Shown here piece by piece: positions 26,970 through 34,764 of a DNA stretch of 64,000 bases (positions are counted from its first letter, which is position 1; each line of letters starts with the position of its first letter). Position numbers and translations under genes: made by a program. This stretch comes from Campylobacter concisus ATCC 51562 (lineage in GTDB: Bacteria; Campylobacterota; Campylobacteria; Campylobacterales; Campylobacteraceae): positions 62,001 to 126,000 of the forward strand of contig NZ_ANNI01000009.1 of assembly GCF_000466745.1 (NCBI RefSeq). The letters run 5' to 3'. The notes under the pieces are model-generated. The model saw only the letters and a program-made list of their open reading frames with translations, was not told where the DNA came from and searched no databases.

Positions 26970-27614
26970 TTACATTTTGTCTTTGGTCACAATTAACAGC
27001 ATTTTGAATTTATCTTTTATCTTTAATCCGTGTGGTATTTTACCTGGAAGCACGATAGTATCGCCTTTTTTGATATCAAAATGTTCATCACCAATAGTTA
27101 GCTTCATCTCACCATCAAGTGCGATAAGTAGTGCATCGCCTGGAGCTGCGTGAGTTGAGAGCTCTTGGTCTGTGTCAAAACTAAGTAATGACATTGAGCC
27201 GTTTTCGTTCTTTACGAGCGTTTTGCTCACGATTTTGCCTTTTTCGTATTCCACTGCATCAACTAAGCTAAAAATAGCTGCCTTAGGTAAATGATCTATC
27301 ACTAAATCCTCCTTAAAATCAATTGAAATATATTTCGTTGGTTCGTTAAAAACTAGCTTGCGCCACACTTTTTTCTCTATCAGGCAAGCTTGCTCATTGC
27401 CTATATGCATCTGCTTTTCGCCGTAGTATAGGCTAGCGCCGCCCTCTACAACCCATGCAAGGCTATCACAAAACAGCATCTCATGATCTAGCTCCTCGCC
27501 CGTATCAAAAGCAAATACATCGACATGAGCATTCTCGCAATCAAAAATTCTCTTACTAACAACACTTTTCGCGACGACTTTCGTATCGGCGTTTAGATTG
27601 TAAATTTTACTCAT
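26970..27614 (-). CDS. Bicupin protein of unknown function
   Basis: The product is about 214 residues with two cupin barrels. The first runs roughly residues 20-105 (HVDVFAFDTGEELDHEMLFCDSLAWVVEGGASLYYG), the second about 130-210 (SLLSFDTDQELSTHAAPGDALLIALDGEMKLTIGDEHFDIKKGDTIVLPGKIPHGLK). The second retains the metal-ligand pattern H...G(X)5-E...PGxxPHG; the first has GEELDHE but lacks the second histidine. The frame is open to 27644, but ATG 27614 has AAAGGAAG 4-5 nt upstream and starts the conserved part. A strong terminator follows. The role is unknown; single enzymes, sensors and storage proteins all use this fold. Confidence 0.72.
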   Translation of the reverse strand: MSKIYNLNADTKVVAKSVVSKRIFDCENAHVDVFAFDTGEELDHEMLFCDSLAWVVEGGASLYYGEKQMHIGNEQACLIEKKVWRKLVFNEPTKYISIDFKEDLVIDHLPKAAIFSLVDAVEYEKGKIVSKTLVKNENGSMSLLSFDTDQELSTHAAPGDALLIALDGEMKLTIGDEHFDIKKGDTIVLPGKIPHGLKIKDKFKMLLIVTKDKM

Positions 27615-27707
27615 TTTTCTTCCTTTCGTAAATTTACACGTCATTGTAGTAAAAATTTTTGGACGATTTGTTGATAAGGGTTATCTATTTTTGGCAAAAT
27701 TAAATCC

Positions 27708-28442
27708 TCACTTCAAATGACCCAAGTGAAAATCTATTGCAACACTCTCTACTGCTCCATTTGGAAATAAAAAACTTAAAGTTTCATAATCAAATTTTGG
27801 ATTCAATCTGTGTATTAATCTGTGATGATTTGGGCATAGAATTATTATATTATTTGCATCATTATTTTGTGTTATAGAAAAATATTCTATATGATGAGCT
27901 TCGGAAATATCAGTTAAATCAGATGGTACCTTATTGCAAATCTGGCATTTACCTTTATATAAAAGCTTTAGACTGGTTATTATATTCCTATTATAAAACC
28001 TTACAGCCGTCAGTCCTTCTTTTAGCTTAATTACAGAAGCATTATCTTTAAAATTTATAATATTTTCTACATCAGTTTCAGAATCGCATAAAACATCGCA
28101 TTGTTCTACAACGACTGTTTCTAAATTGATTTCATATTTTAAAAAAGATTTTGCAAGTTGAGTTAATTCAGTATATGAAAATCCCTTTAAATACCCTGCA
28201 ATACTAATAACTTCTTTGGCAGGTGGTCTATTTTTCCAACCCCTACGGTGACTTGAACTATCAGGCAAAGCATCAAATTCATCTCTTCTTAATTTTATAT
28301 AATTTTTATTTCTACCAAAAAGTAAAGAAATTTCTTCAAAAGCCTGAGCCGTATTCTTAAACCCCAAGTCATTAATTGCTCGTGAGTCATATTCAGACAA
28401 GTAATAGGCTATTATGGATAAAATTTTACTATTTTTTTTCAT
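27708..28442 (-). CDS. HNH endonuclease-domain protein
   Basis: A protein of about 244 residues. The C-terminal third is an HNH nuclease: zinc-binding CQICNK near residue 160, then ISEAHHIEYF and NIIILCPNHHRLIH. All catalytic and zinc residues (Cys-x2-Cys, His-His, Asn, His-His) appear intact. The N-terminal part (RNKNYIKLRRDEFDAL, then a helical segment) is unlike known specificity domains to me. ATG 28442 is chosen because GGGAG is 8 nt upstream; the frame is open to 28475. The gene is visibly more AT-rich than guaA and the bicupin on either side, which suggests acquisition. No methyltransferase is adjacent. It could be a standalone restriction-like, homing or defence nuclease. Confidence 0.78.
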   Translation of the reverse strand: MKKNSKILSIIAYYLSEYDSRAINDLGFKNTAQAFEEISLLFGRNKNYIKLRRDEFDALPDSSSHRRGWKNRPPAKEVISIAGYLKGFSYTELTQLAKSFLKYEINLETVVVEQCDVLCDSETDVENIINFKDNASVIKLKEGLTAVRFYNRNIITSLKLLYKGKCQICNKVPSDLTDISEAHHIEYFSITQNNDANNIIILCPNHHRLIHRLNPKFDYETLSFLFPNGAVESVAIDFHLGHLK

Positions 28443-28505
28443 AACCATAACTCCCACTAAACCAGCAAGAAGCAACCTACAAAACTATAGATTGCTTAAT
28501 ATGCA

Positions 28506-30038
28506 CTATTCCCACTCTATCGTTGCAGGTGGCTTGCTCGAGATATCGTAAACTACGCGGTTTATGCCATTTACCTCGTTTATAATGCGGCGGCTTACAT
28601 TTTCAAGTAAATCATAAGGGAGTCTTGAAAAGCTAGCAGTCATGCCATCGCTCGCATCGACCACGCGCACGCAAACAGCGTTTTCATAAGTGCGGTTATC
28701 ACCCATAACGCCAACAGAATTTACATTTAAAAGTACGCAGAACGCCTGCCAAGTTTTGTTATACCAGCCAGTACTCTTTAGCTCATCGCGTAAGATCACA
28801 TCAGCTTTGCGAAGTAGTTCTAGGCTTGGTTTATTTACTTCACCCATTATGCGGATAGCAAGGCCTGGTCCTGGGAAAGGATGACGGAATACTAAATCAC
28901 GGCTTAGCCCAAGCTCAAGACCAAGCTTTCTAACCTCATCTTTAAAAATTTCTCTTAGTGGCTCTATTAGCTCAAATGTCATCCAATCAGGCAAACCACC
29001 AACGTTGTGGTGGCTCTTTATCGTCTTACTTGAGCCAACTACTGAGCTTTCGATGATATCAGTATAAAGGGTGCCTTGAGCTAAAAATTTCACATCGCCG
29101 TGCTTCTTAGCCTCTTTTTCAAAAATTTCTATAAATGTCTCGCCTATGATCTTGCGTTTTTTCTCAGGATCGACGACGCCAGCTAAGCGCCCAAGGAAGA
29201 TCTCGCTCGCATCTATGCTAACTAGCTCAACGCCAAGTTTTGTTCTAAATGTAGCTTCAACTTGCTCTTTTTCGTTTGTTCTAAGAAGTCCGTTATCAAC
29301 AAAGACAAGGATCAAATTTTCAGGCACAGCAGCTGCTAAAAGTGCCGCGGTTACAGAGCTATCCACGCCACCGCTAACTGCACAAAGTACCTTGTGAGTA
29401 CCTACTGTTTTTCTTATCTCTTCTATCTTATTTTTAGCAAAGCTTCCCATGTTCCACGTGCTCTCGCAGCCGCAGATATATTTAGCAAAATTCTTTAAAA
29501 TTTGCGTGCCATATTCGCTGTGTTGTACCTCCGCGTGAAACTGGATCGCATAAAATTTACGTTTATCATCGCCAAAAGCACAATAAGGCGAATTTTCACT
29601 AACAGCGATCACTTCAAAGCCTTCTGGCAAGTCCTTTACATAGTCACTATGACTCATCCATACGATTTGTTTTGAAGGTGTATCTTTAAATAGCTCATGC
29701 TCTTTAATAACGTTAAGCTCTGCCTTGCCATACTCTTTTTGATCAGCTGCTAAAACCTCAGCCCCATGTGTGTGAGCAAGTAGTTGCATGCCGTAGCAAA
29801 CGCCAAGTATAGGGATGTTTAACTCAAAGACGCCGTTATCGCAAAAATAAGCATCTTTAGCATAAACACTAGCTGGACCGCCACTTAAAATGATACCTTT
29901 TGGCTCTTTCGCCTTTATCTCACTAAGCTTTGCATTAAATGGCAAAATTTCAGTGTAGACACCCTCTTCTCTTAGCCTTCTAGCTATTAGCTGAGTGTAT
30001 TGCGAACCAAAATCCAAAACTATAATCGTATTGTTCAT
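28506..30038 (-). CDS. guaA: GMP synthase (glutamine-hydrolysing) GuaA
   Basis: Converts XMP to GMP using glutamine. The 510-residue product has a class I glutamine amidotransferase domain (nucleophile Cys in [11 protein letters not shown] near 81, catalytic His and Glu in [13 protein letters not shown] near 170), an ATP pyrophosphatase domain with the P-loop [10 protein letters not shown] near 221, and the C-terminal dimerisation domain with [12 protein letters not shown] near 375, ending KPPATIEWE. Length is typical. It lies 10 nt after the antiporter gene upstream. Confidence 0.97.
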   Translation of the reverse strand: MNNTIIVLDFGSQYTQLIARRLREEGVYTEILPFNAKLSEIKAKEPKGIILSGGPASVYAKDAYFCDNGVFELNIPILGVCYGMQLLAHTHGAEVLAADQKEYGKAELNVIKEHELFKDTPSKQIVWMSHSDYVKDLPEGFEVIAVSENSPYCAFGDDKRKFYAIQFHAEVQHSEYGTQILKNFAKYICGCESTWNMGSFAKNKIEEIRKTVGTHKVLCAVSGGVDSSVTAALLAAAVPENLILVFVDNGLLRTNEKEQVEATFRTKLGVELVSIDASEIFLGRLAGVVDPEKKRKIIGETFIEIFEKEAKKHGDVKFLAQGTLYTDIIESSVVGSSKTIKSHHNVGGLPDWMTFELIEPLREIFKDEVRKLGLELGLSRDLVFRHPFPGPGLAIRIMGEVNKPSLELLRKADVILRDELKSTGWYNKTWQAFCVLLNVNSVGVMGDNRTYENAVCVRVVDASDGMTASFSRLPYDLLENVSRRIINEVNGINRVVYDISSKPPATIEWE

Positions 30039-30048
30039 TTATAACCTT

Positions 30049-31437
30049 TTAAAAATAGATATGAAAAATTTCAAACTGCACATACCAAACAATGATCGAT
30101 ACGATATATCCTAGAACCACCATCCAAGCGTATTTCATATGTGCGCCAAAGGTATAAATTCCTTTTAATTTACCCATTACTCCAACACCAGCTGCTGAGC
30201 CAAAGCTGATCATCGAACCACCGATACCAGCAGTTAGTGTCACTAATAGCCACTGACTCATTGCCTCGCCTGCATCAGCTCCCATTGCTGGATTTGCTTT
30301 TAAAACAGCTGACATAACTGGAACATTATCAACGATCGCTGAAAGGAATCCAACGCCGATATTTACAGCAGTTGAGCCAAATTTATCATAAAGTGATACA
30401 GCGTAATTTAAAAATCCAGCAAAATGAAGGGCGCCAACTGCAGCTAAAATTCCAAAGAAGAAAAATAGTGTGTTGTTTTCAATCTTTGACATATAGTGAA
30501 ATACATGCATTGGTTCTTCATTTTTGTGAGCTTTTTTGAAATAGTAAGTATAAAGACTAAGCAGCGAGAAACCAAACATCATGCCCCACATCGCTGGCAA
30601 GTGGAAAAGCTGATGCATCATAACTGCACAAAAGATAGTAAATGCGCCTATAAAGATAACCGCTTTGCCACCTTTTTTCATAACCACTTTTGGCTCGTTT
30701 GCTACATCAAAATGCGGTGCAGTACTTGGCACCACGCGAGAAAGTAAAAATGCCGTTACAAACCAGCCAGTGATAGATGCTGGGAAAAGTGCGAAAAAGT
30801 CGACAAATGGTGCTTTTCCAGCAGCCCAAGCCATAAGCGTAGTGATATCGCCAAATGGGCTCCATGCTCCACCTGCATTTGCTGCAACGACGATATTTAT
30901 CGCGCCAGCAACTAAGAAATTTGTATTATTTCTATCTATCGTTAAAAGAACGGTTGAAAGAATAAGCGCAGTTGTTAGGTTATCAGCTACTGGGCTTATG
31001 AAAAATGCCAAAATACCAGTTAGCCAAAATAGTTTTCTATAAGTATAACCTTTTGATACGAGATTATATTTAAGTGCATTAAATACATCTCTTTCGATAA
31101 GTGCTTCGATAAATGTCATCGCCACCATCAAGAAAAATACGATCTGAGCGATCTCTAAAATCAGGTGATTTACCTCATGTTCAAGCGAATGCACATCCAT
31201 GCCATTTATAAGCATATAAACGCCGATAAGCAGGAACATAAACGTACCGATAAAGATAGCAGGTTTTGCTTTGTCGATATGGAAATTTTCTTCTGCTGCT
31301 ATGAAAAAATATCCAACAACAAAAATTATAAGTGATAAAATTCCTGCCCACGTAGTAGTTAAGTCAATAGCTGCGGTTTCTCCATCAGCACCAAAAGCCA
31401 TCGCGAAAAACAAGCCTAGAAGTCCAAAAAACCTCAT
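30049..31437 (-). CDS. nhaD: NhaD-family sodium:proton antiporter
   Basis: The 462-residue protein has a short cleavable or signal-anchor start (FFGLLGLFFAMAFGA) and about 12 membrane segments. Family signatures include ISPVADNLTTALILS near 140, NIVVAANAGGAWSPFGDITTLMAWAAGK near 180-205, and FLSAIVDNVPVMSAVLK near 365, the paired unwound-helix motifs of the ArsB/NhaD superfamily. NhaD antiporters remove sodium or lithium at alkaline pH. It is followed at 10 nt by guaA and its ATG is preceded by AAGGAG. Confidence 0.9.
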   Translation of the reverse strand: MRFFGLLGLFFAMAFGADGETAAIDLTTTWAGILSLIIFVVGYFFIAAEENFHIDKAKPAIFIGTFMFLLIGVYMLINGMDVHSLEHEVNHLILEIAQIVFFLMVAMTFIEALIERDVFNALKYNLVSKGYTYRKLFWLTGILAFFISPVADNLTTALILSTVLLTIDRNNTNFLVAGAINIVVAANAGGAWSPFGDITTLMAWAAGKAPFVDFFALFPASITGWFVTAFLLSRVVPSTAPHFDVANEPKVVMKKGGKAVIFIGAFTIFCAVMMHQLFHLPAMWGMMFGFSLLSLYTYYFKKAHKNEEPMHVFHYMSKIENNTLFFFFGILAAVGALHFAGFLNYAVSLYDKFGSTAVNIGVGFLSAIVDNVPVMSAVLKANPAMGADAGEAMSQWLLVTLTAGIGGSMISFGSAAGVGVMGKLKGIYTFGAHMKYAWMVVLGYIVSIIVWYVQFEIFHIYF

Positions 31438-31553
31438 TATACTCTCCTTGTAGAATAAAAAATCTTGGTATATTACTTAAATGAGCCTAAAAATTAGGTT
31501 AGTTAAAATTATTAAGCTTACATTACATTTTTATTTAAATACGAAAAATTTTA

Positions 31554-31721
31554 CTAGATTTTGTTTATCTTATCAGTTTTCTTCTCTTTTACGGGAGCAT
31601 TTCCATAAAATGGATCATCTTTATAGCCACAACCGCTAAATGCAAAAAGAGTAAAAATTAAAATAAAAGATGATAAGATAAGCCCATGAAAAACGCTAAA
31701 TTTTTGATAAATACTATTCAC
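31554..31721 (-). CDS. Small lipoprotein, LptM-like (55 residues)
   Basis: A short gene on the minus strand between nhaD and the plus-strand uvrC run. It starts at GTG 31721, with AAAGGA 5 nt upstream, and stops at 31554. The product has a hydrophobic segment (LILSSFILIFTLFAFSGC, residues 14-31) ending in a lipobox with Cys31, followed by GYKDDPFYGNAPVKEKK and a lysine-rich tail. The Cys-Gly-x-Lys-x2-Pro-x-Tyr pattern resembles LptM/YifL lipoproteins (CGLKGPLYFP in E. coli), which aid LptD oxidation and assembly. LptD is encoded in the same window but not adjacent. The first 36 bases of the gene overlap the 5' end of the plus-strand gene that starts at 31686. Confidence 0.72.
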   Translation of the reverse strand: MNSIYQKFSVFHGLILSSFILIFTLFAFSGCGYKDDPFYGNAPVKEKKTDKINKI

Positions 31722-32201
31722 GAAAATCCTTTGTATAAAGAAAAATTAAGCATGGCAAATGAGTGCCAACAGCTTTTAGAGCTTATGGGGAAAGCAAAAC
31801 GATTTTACATAGCTTTTTGCTACGTTAGAGAAGGTGTTTTGACCTTTGTTCTTACTCATCCCACTGGGCTTTTAGAGCTTAGGCGTGATAGTAGTATAAA
31901 TGATATAAAAAGGTTATTAAAAACCTTTTGCAATTTTAATAAAAATAGCGTTTTTAACAGCATTCTTACTCCAAAGCCCATTAACGAAATCAACTATACA
32001 AAAAACAAAAAAGAAGAAAATATAAGATTTGTCGTGAGCAAATTTTTAAAATTTTTTAATCAAAAAGAGCAAAGTACCATCTTTTATGCGCCAGCTAGTA
32101 AAGGCGAGTTTAAAAATTTAGCAAAAGACGAACAAATACACCAAAAATTTGAAGAGCTAAGAGAAATTTTGCTCAAGAAAAATGAGCAGGCAAGATGCTA
32201 A
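31686..32201 (+). CDS. Small hypothetical protein upstream of uvrC (possibly DciA/DUF721-like)
   Basis: The 171-residue soluble, basic protein has a core reading FYIAFCYVREGVLTFVLTHPTGLLELRRDSSINDIKRLL near residues 38-80; the hydrophobic strand, HPTGLLEL and following helix recall the DUF721/DciA fold seen in helicase-loading proteins. That likeness is weak and by eye only. It ends 7 nt into uvrC, so translation is coupled. ATG 31686 has no good ribosome-binding site; an alternative ATG at 31752 would remove the overlap with the divergent lipoprotein gene. Confidence 0.6.
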   Translation: MKNAKFLINTIHENPLYKEKLSMANECQQLLELMGKAKRFYIAFCYVREGVLTFVLTHPTGLLELRRDSSINDIKRLLKTFCNFNKNSVFNSILTPKPINEINYTKNKKEENIRFVVSKFLKFFNQKEQSTIFYAPASKGEFKNLAKDEQIHQKFEELREILLKKNEQARC

Positions 32202-34012
32202 TAGACGAGATAAGAACGCTTCCAAACGAGCCTGGAGTATATCAGTATTTTGACGCGCAAAATAGACTTTTATACGTTGGCAAGGCCAAAATTTTAAAAA
32301 ACAGGGTCAAAAGCTACTTTAAATTTACCCCAAGTCTAGCTCCGGCTGAAAAACTAAGCCCAAGAATTTCAAAGATGATAAGCGAAGCTGTGCATCTTGA
32401 ATACATCGTCACTCCAAGCGAGGCAGATGCACTCATACTTGAAAATTCTTTCATCAAGCAGCTAAAACCAAAGTACAACATCTTGCTTCGTGACGACAAG
32501 ACCTACCCTTATATCTTTATAAATTTAAATGATGATTTTCCAAGATTTGAGATCACTAGAAAGGTAGTAAAAGGCTCAAATATACGCTACTTTGGGCCAT
32601 ATTTTAGTGGAGCAGGAGAGCTACTTGAGGCGCTTTATCTAAATTACAATCTCGTTCAGAAAAAGTCCTGCATCAAAGGCAAAAAAGCTTGCCTTTTTTA
32701 TCAGCTAAAACGCTGCTACGCCCCGTGTGAAGGCAAAATTTCAAAAGAGAACTACGCTAAGATCGTAAACGAAGCTATCGCAGCCTTACAAAATCCAAAT
32801 TTGCTCATCGCTCGCCTTGAAGAGCTCATGCTAAACTACGCCAAAGCTGAAGACTACGAGCAAGCAGCTGCGACTAGAGATAAGATACAAACACTTAAAA
32901 ATATGCAAACAAAGGTTGAAGTTGATCTTGCTAAACTTGAGGACTTTGAAGCCTACTCGGTCGCTTGCGTGCACGATATGATCTGTGCGGTGAGATTTAG
33001 CGTGCAAAGTGGCAAGATAACTGGCGTAAAAACTGACATCACGCAGGCCAAAAACGCTCAAAAAGATGAGATAAACGAGGCTTATAAGCAAGCCATTTTA
33101 AAAAGCTTTATCGCTGGTCAGCCGATAATTAGCACCAAAATTTATGTGCATGAGAGCTTTGAAGATAGCGAGCTGGTGGAGGAAATTTTAAACGAGAGAT
33201 TTGGGCGTAAATTTAGCATCACATGCCCAAAAATAGGCGATAAGCGTAAAATTTGTGAGATCGCTACAAAAAACGCTGAAGTTAGCATCGAAAAATATCT
33301 AAAAACGCACGATAACGTGCTATTAAACGAGATAAAAGAGTACTTTGACCTAGCTCACACGCCTTACGTGGTCGAGGCTTACGACAACTCACACCTTTTT
33401 GGCGAGGCAAGTGTCGGAGCGATGGTGCGCTACGAGCATGGCGAGTGGGCAAAGCAAAACTACCGCCACATGCACTTAAACTCCAAAAACGACTACGATC
33501 AGATGAAAGAGAGTTTGACAGCCAGAGCGCTTAGATTTGACAAGCTTAGCCCACCTGATCTTTGGGTCATTGATGGTGGTGAAATGCTTTTAAACTTAGC
33601 CTGTGAAATTTTAGCAAGCAGTGGCGCAAATGTCGATGTGATAGCCATTTCAAAAGAGAAGATCGATGCCAAAGCTCACCGCGCAAAAGGCGAGGCAAAG
33701 GATAAAATTTACACAAAAAATGGTAGCTTTAGCCTAAGTACGAGCGATAAAAAGCTTCAGTTTTTCCAAAAAATGCGTGATGAGAGCCATAGATTTGTCA
33801 TCAGCTTTCACAGAAAAACAAGGCAGAAAAACGATATGCAAAGATCAATTCTAAAGCAAGCTGGCGTATCTGAAGGAAGTATCGCGAAATTAATCAGCTT
33901 TTACGGAAGTTTTGATAAAATCAGCGAAGCGAATTTAGATGAAGTGGCAAAAATAACAAACAAAAGCGTAGCAGAAAAGCTTGCAGTGCTCAAAGAAGGA
34001 AATTTGAAGTGA
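32195..34012 (+). CDS. uvrC: UvrABC excinuclease subunit C
   Basis: Makes the two incisions in nucleotide excision repair. The 605-residue protein has the N-terminal GIY-YIG domain (EPGVYQYFDAQNRLLYVGKAKILKNRVKSYF, residues 9-42), a cysteine-containing segment (KKACLFYQLKRCYAPCEG), the UVR motif (YEQAAATRDKIQTLKNMQ near 217) and the RNase H-like UvrC domain (VVEAYDNSHLFGEASVGAMV near 390; LWVIDGGEMLL near 452). The C-terminal helix-hairpin-helix is present but poorly conserved (ILKQAGVSEGSIAKLISFYGSF). It overlaps both neighbours by a few bases. Confidence 0.96.
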   Translation: MLIDEIRTLPNEPGVYQYFDAQNRLLYVGKAKILKNRVKSYFKFTPSLAPAEKLSPRISKMISEAVHLEYIVTPSEADALILENSFIKQLKPKYNILLRDDKTYPYIFINLNDDFPRFEITRKVVKGSNIRYFGPYFSGAGELLEALYLNYNLVQKKSCIKGKKACLFYQLKRCYAPCEGKISKENYAKIVNEAIAALQNPNLLIARLEELMLNYAKAEDYEQAAATRDKIQTLKNMQTKVEVDLAKLEDFEAYSVACVHDMICAVRFSVQSGKITGVKTDITQAKNAQKDEINEAYKQAILKSFIAGQPIISTKIYVHESFEDSELVEEILNERFGRKFSITCPKIGDKRKICEIATKNAEVSIEKYLKTHDNVLLNEIKEYFDLAHTPYVVEAYDNSHLFGEASVGAMVRYEHGEWAKQNYRHMHLNSKNDYDQMKESLTARALRFDKLSPPDLWVIDGGEMLLNLACEILASSGANVDVIAISKEKIDAKAHRAKGEAKDKIYTKNGSFSLSTSDKKLQFFQKMRDESHRFVISFHRKTRQKNDMQRSILKQAGVSEGSIAKLISFYGSFDKISEANLDEVAKITNKSVAEKLAVLKEGNLK

Positions 34013-34764
34013 TAATATATGATGAAAATTTAAAAATATCTGCGATAACGCAAGATTCACTTGAGCTATTAGGTTTTGATAGTTTGGATGACTTTTTGTT
34101 GCAATACAAAGATATAAGTGAGCTAGTCATAACAAGCCAAGAAAGTACAAACTACAGCTTCTTGGAATTTTTACAAAATACGAAAGATAATAGCGCTAGA
34201 GTAAATTTAAAAAGAAAAGATGGTGGTGCGATCTTACTAGAAGCAAGATTGCAAAATGCCATTTTAAAAAATGGTGAGAAATTTTTTATCGTGCTTTTAG
34301 AGAGGCAAGACATAATAAACAACCAAAACCTAATAGCAGCAGTAAAAGTAAAACCTACATTAAGACTGCCTGTTTTTAAACTAAACGCATGGTATCTTTT
34401 TGATACACAGACACAATCACTTATCGATGATTCCTGGTTTGAAACATCGCTTAAAATACTAAATTTAAATAAAAAAGATTTTGCATCCTATTTAAATATA
34501 TTTTTACGCAACGCAAGAGAAATTCTTATCCAAATCCAATCAGCCATAATCGCAAAAGATGAGATAATGCTCAAAAAATACGTAGATGAGATAAGGGAAG
34601 CTGCATTAAATTTAAAGCTTAATAACCTTGCAAATGAGCTTAACGCTTTTTTAGATAACAATCAAAATGGAAAAATGAAAGAGATGTCTCTTTTTACCAA
34701 AAGACTAATTGAGATAGAAAATATTGTCAAAAAATATAGCAAAAAGAGTATCCATGAAAAATAA
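34009..34764 (+). CDS. PAS-domain protein with a degenerate HPt-like C-terminus
   Basis: The 251-residue soluble protein starts at a GTG overlapping the uvrC stop. Residues 1-100 read as a PAS fold (IIYDENLKISAITQDSLELLGFDS; later RVNLKRKDGGAILLEARLQ and KFFIVLLERQD). Residues 140-240 are helical and align with histidine phosphotransfer domains: VDEIREAALNLKLNNLANEL matches the HPt pattern AHxLKGxAxNLGLxxLAxL, but the phosphoacceptor His is Asp193. It overlaps the hybrid-kinase-like gene by 11 nt. It probably works with that protein, but phosphotransfer is unlikely without the His. Confidence 0.6.
   Translation: MIIYDENLKISAITQDSLELLGFDSLDDFLLQYKDISELVITSQESTNYSFLEFLQNTKDNSARVNLKRKDGGAILLEARLQNAILKNGEKFFIVLLERQDIINNQNLIAAVKVKPTLRLPVFKLNAWYLFDTQTQSLIDDSWFETSLKILNLNKKDFASYLNIFLRNAREILIQIQSAIIAKDEIMLKKYVDEIREAALNLKLNNLANELNAFLDNNQNGKMKEMSLFTKRLIEIENIVKKYSKKSIHEK

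Noticed and set aside
31440..31553. Second small gene or small RNA between nhaD and the lipoprotein
   Set aside because: Only a very short CCTAA/TTAGG hairpin is visible and no frame has a ribosome-binding site.
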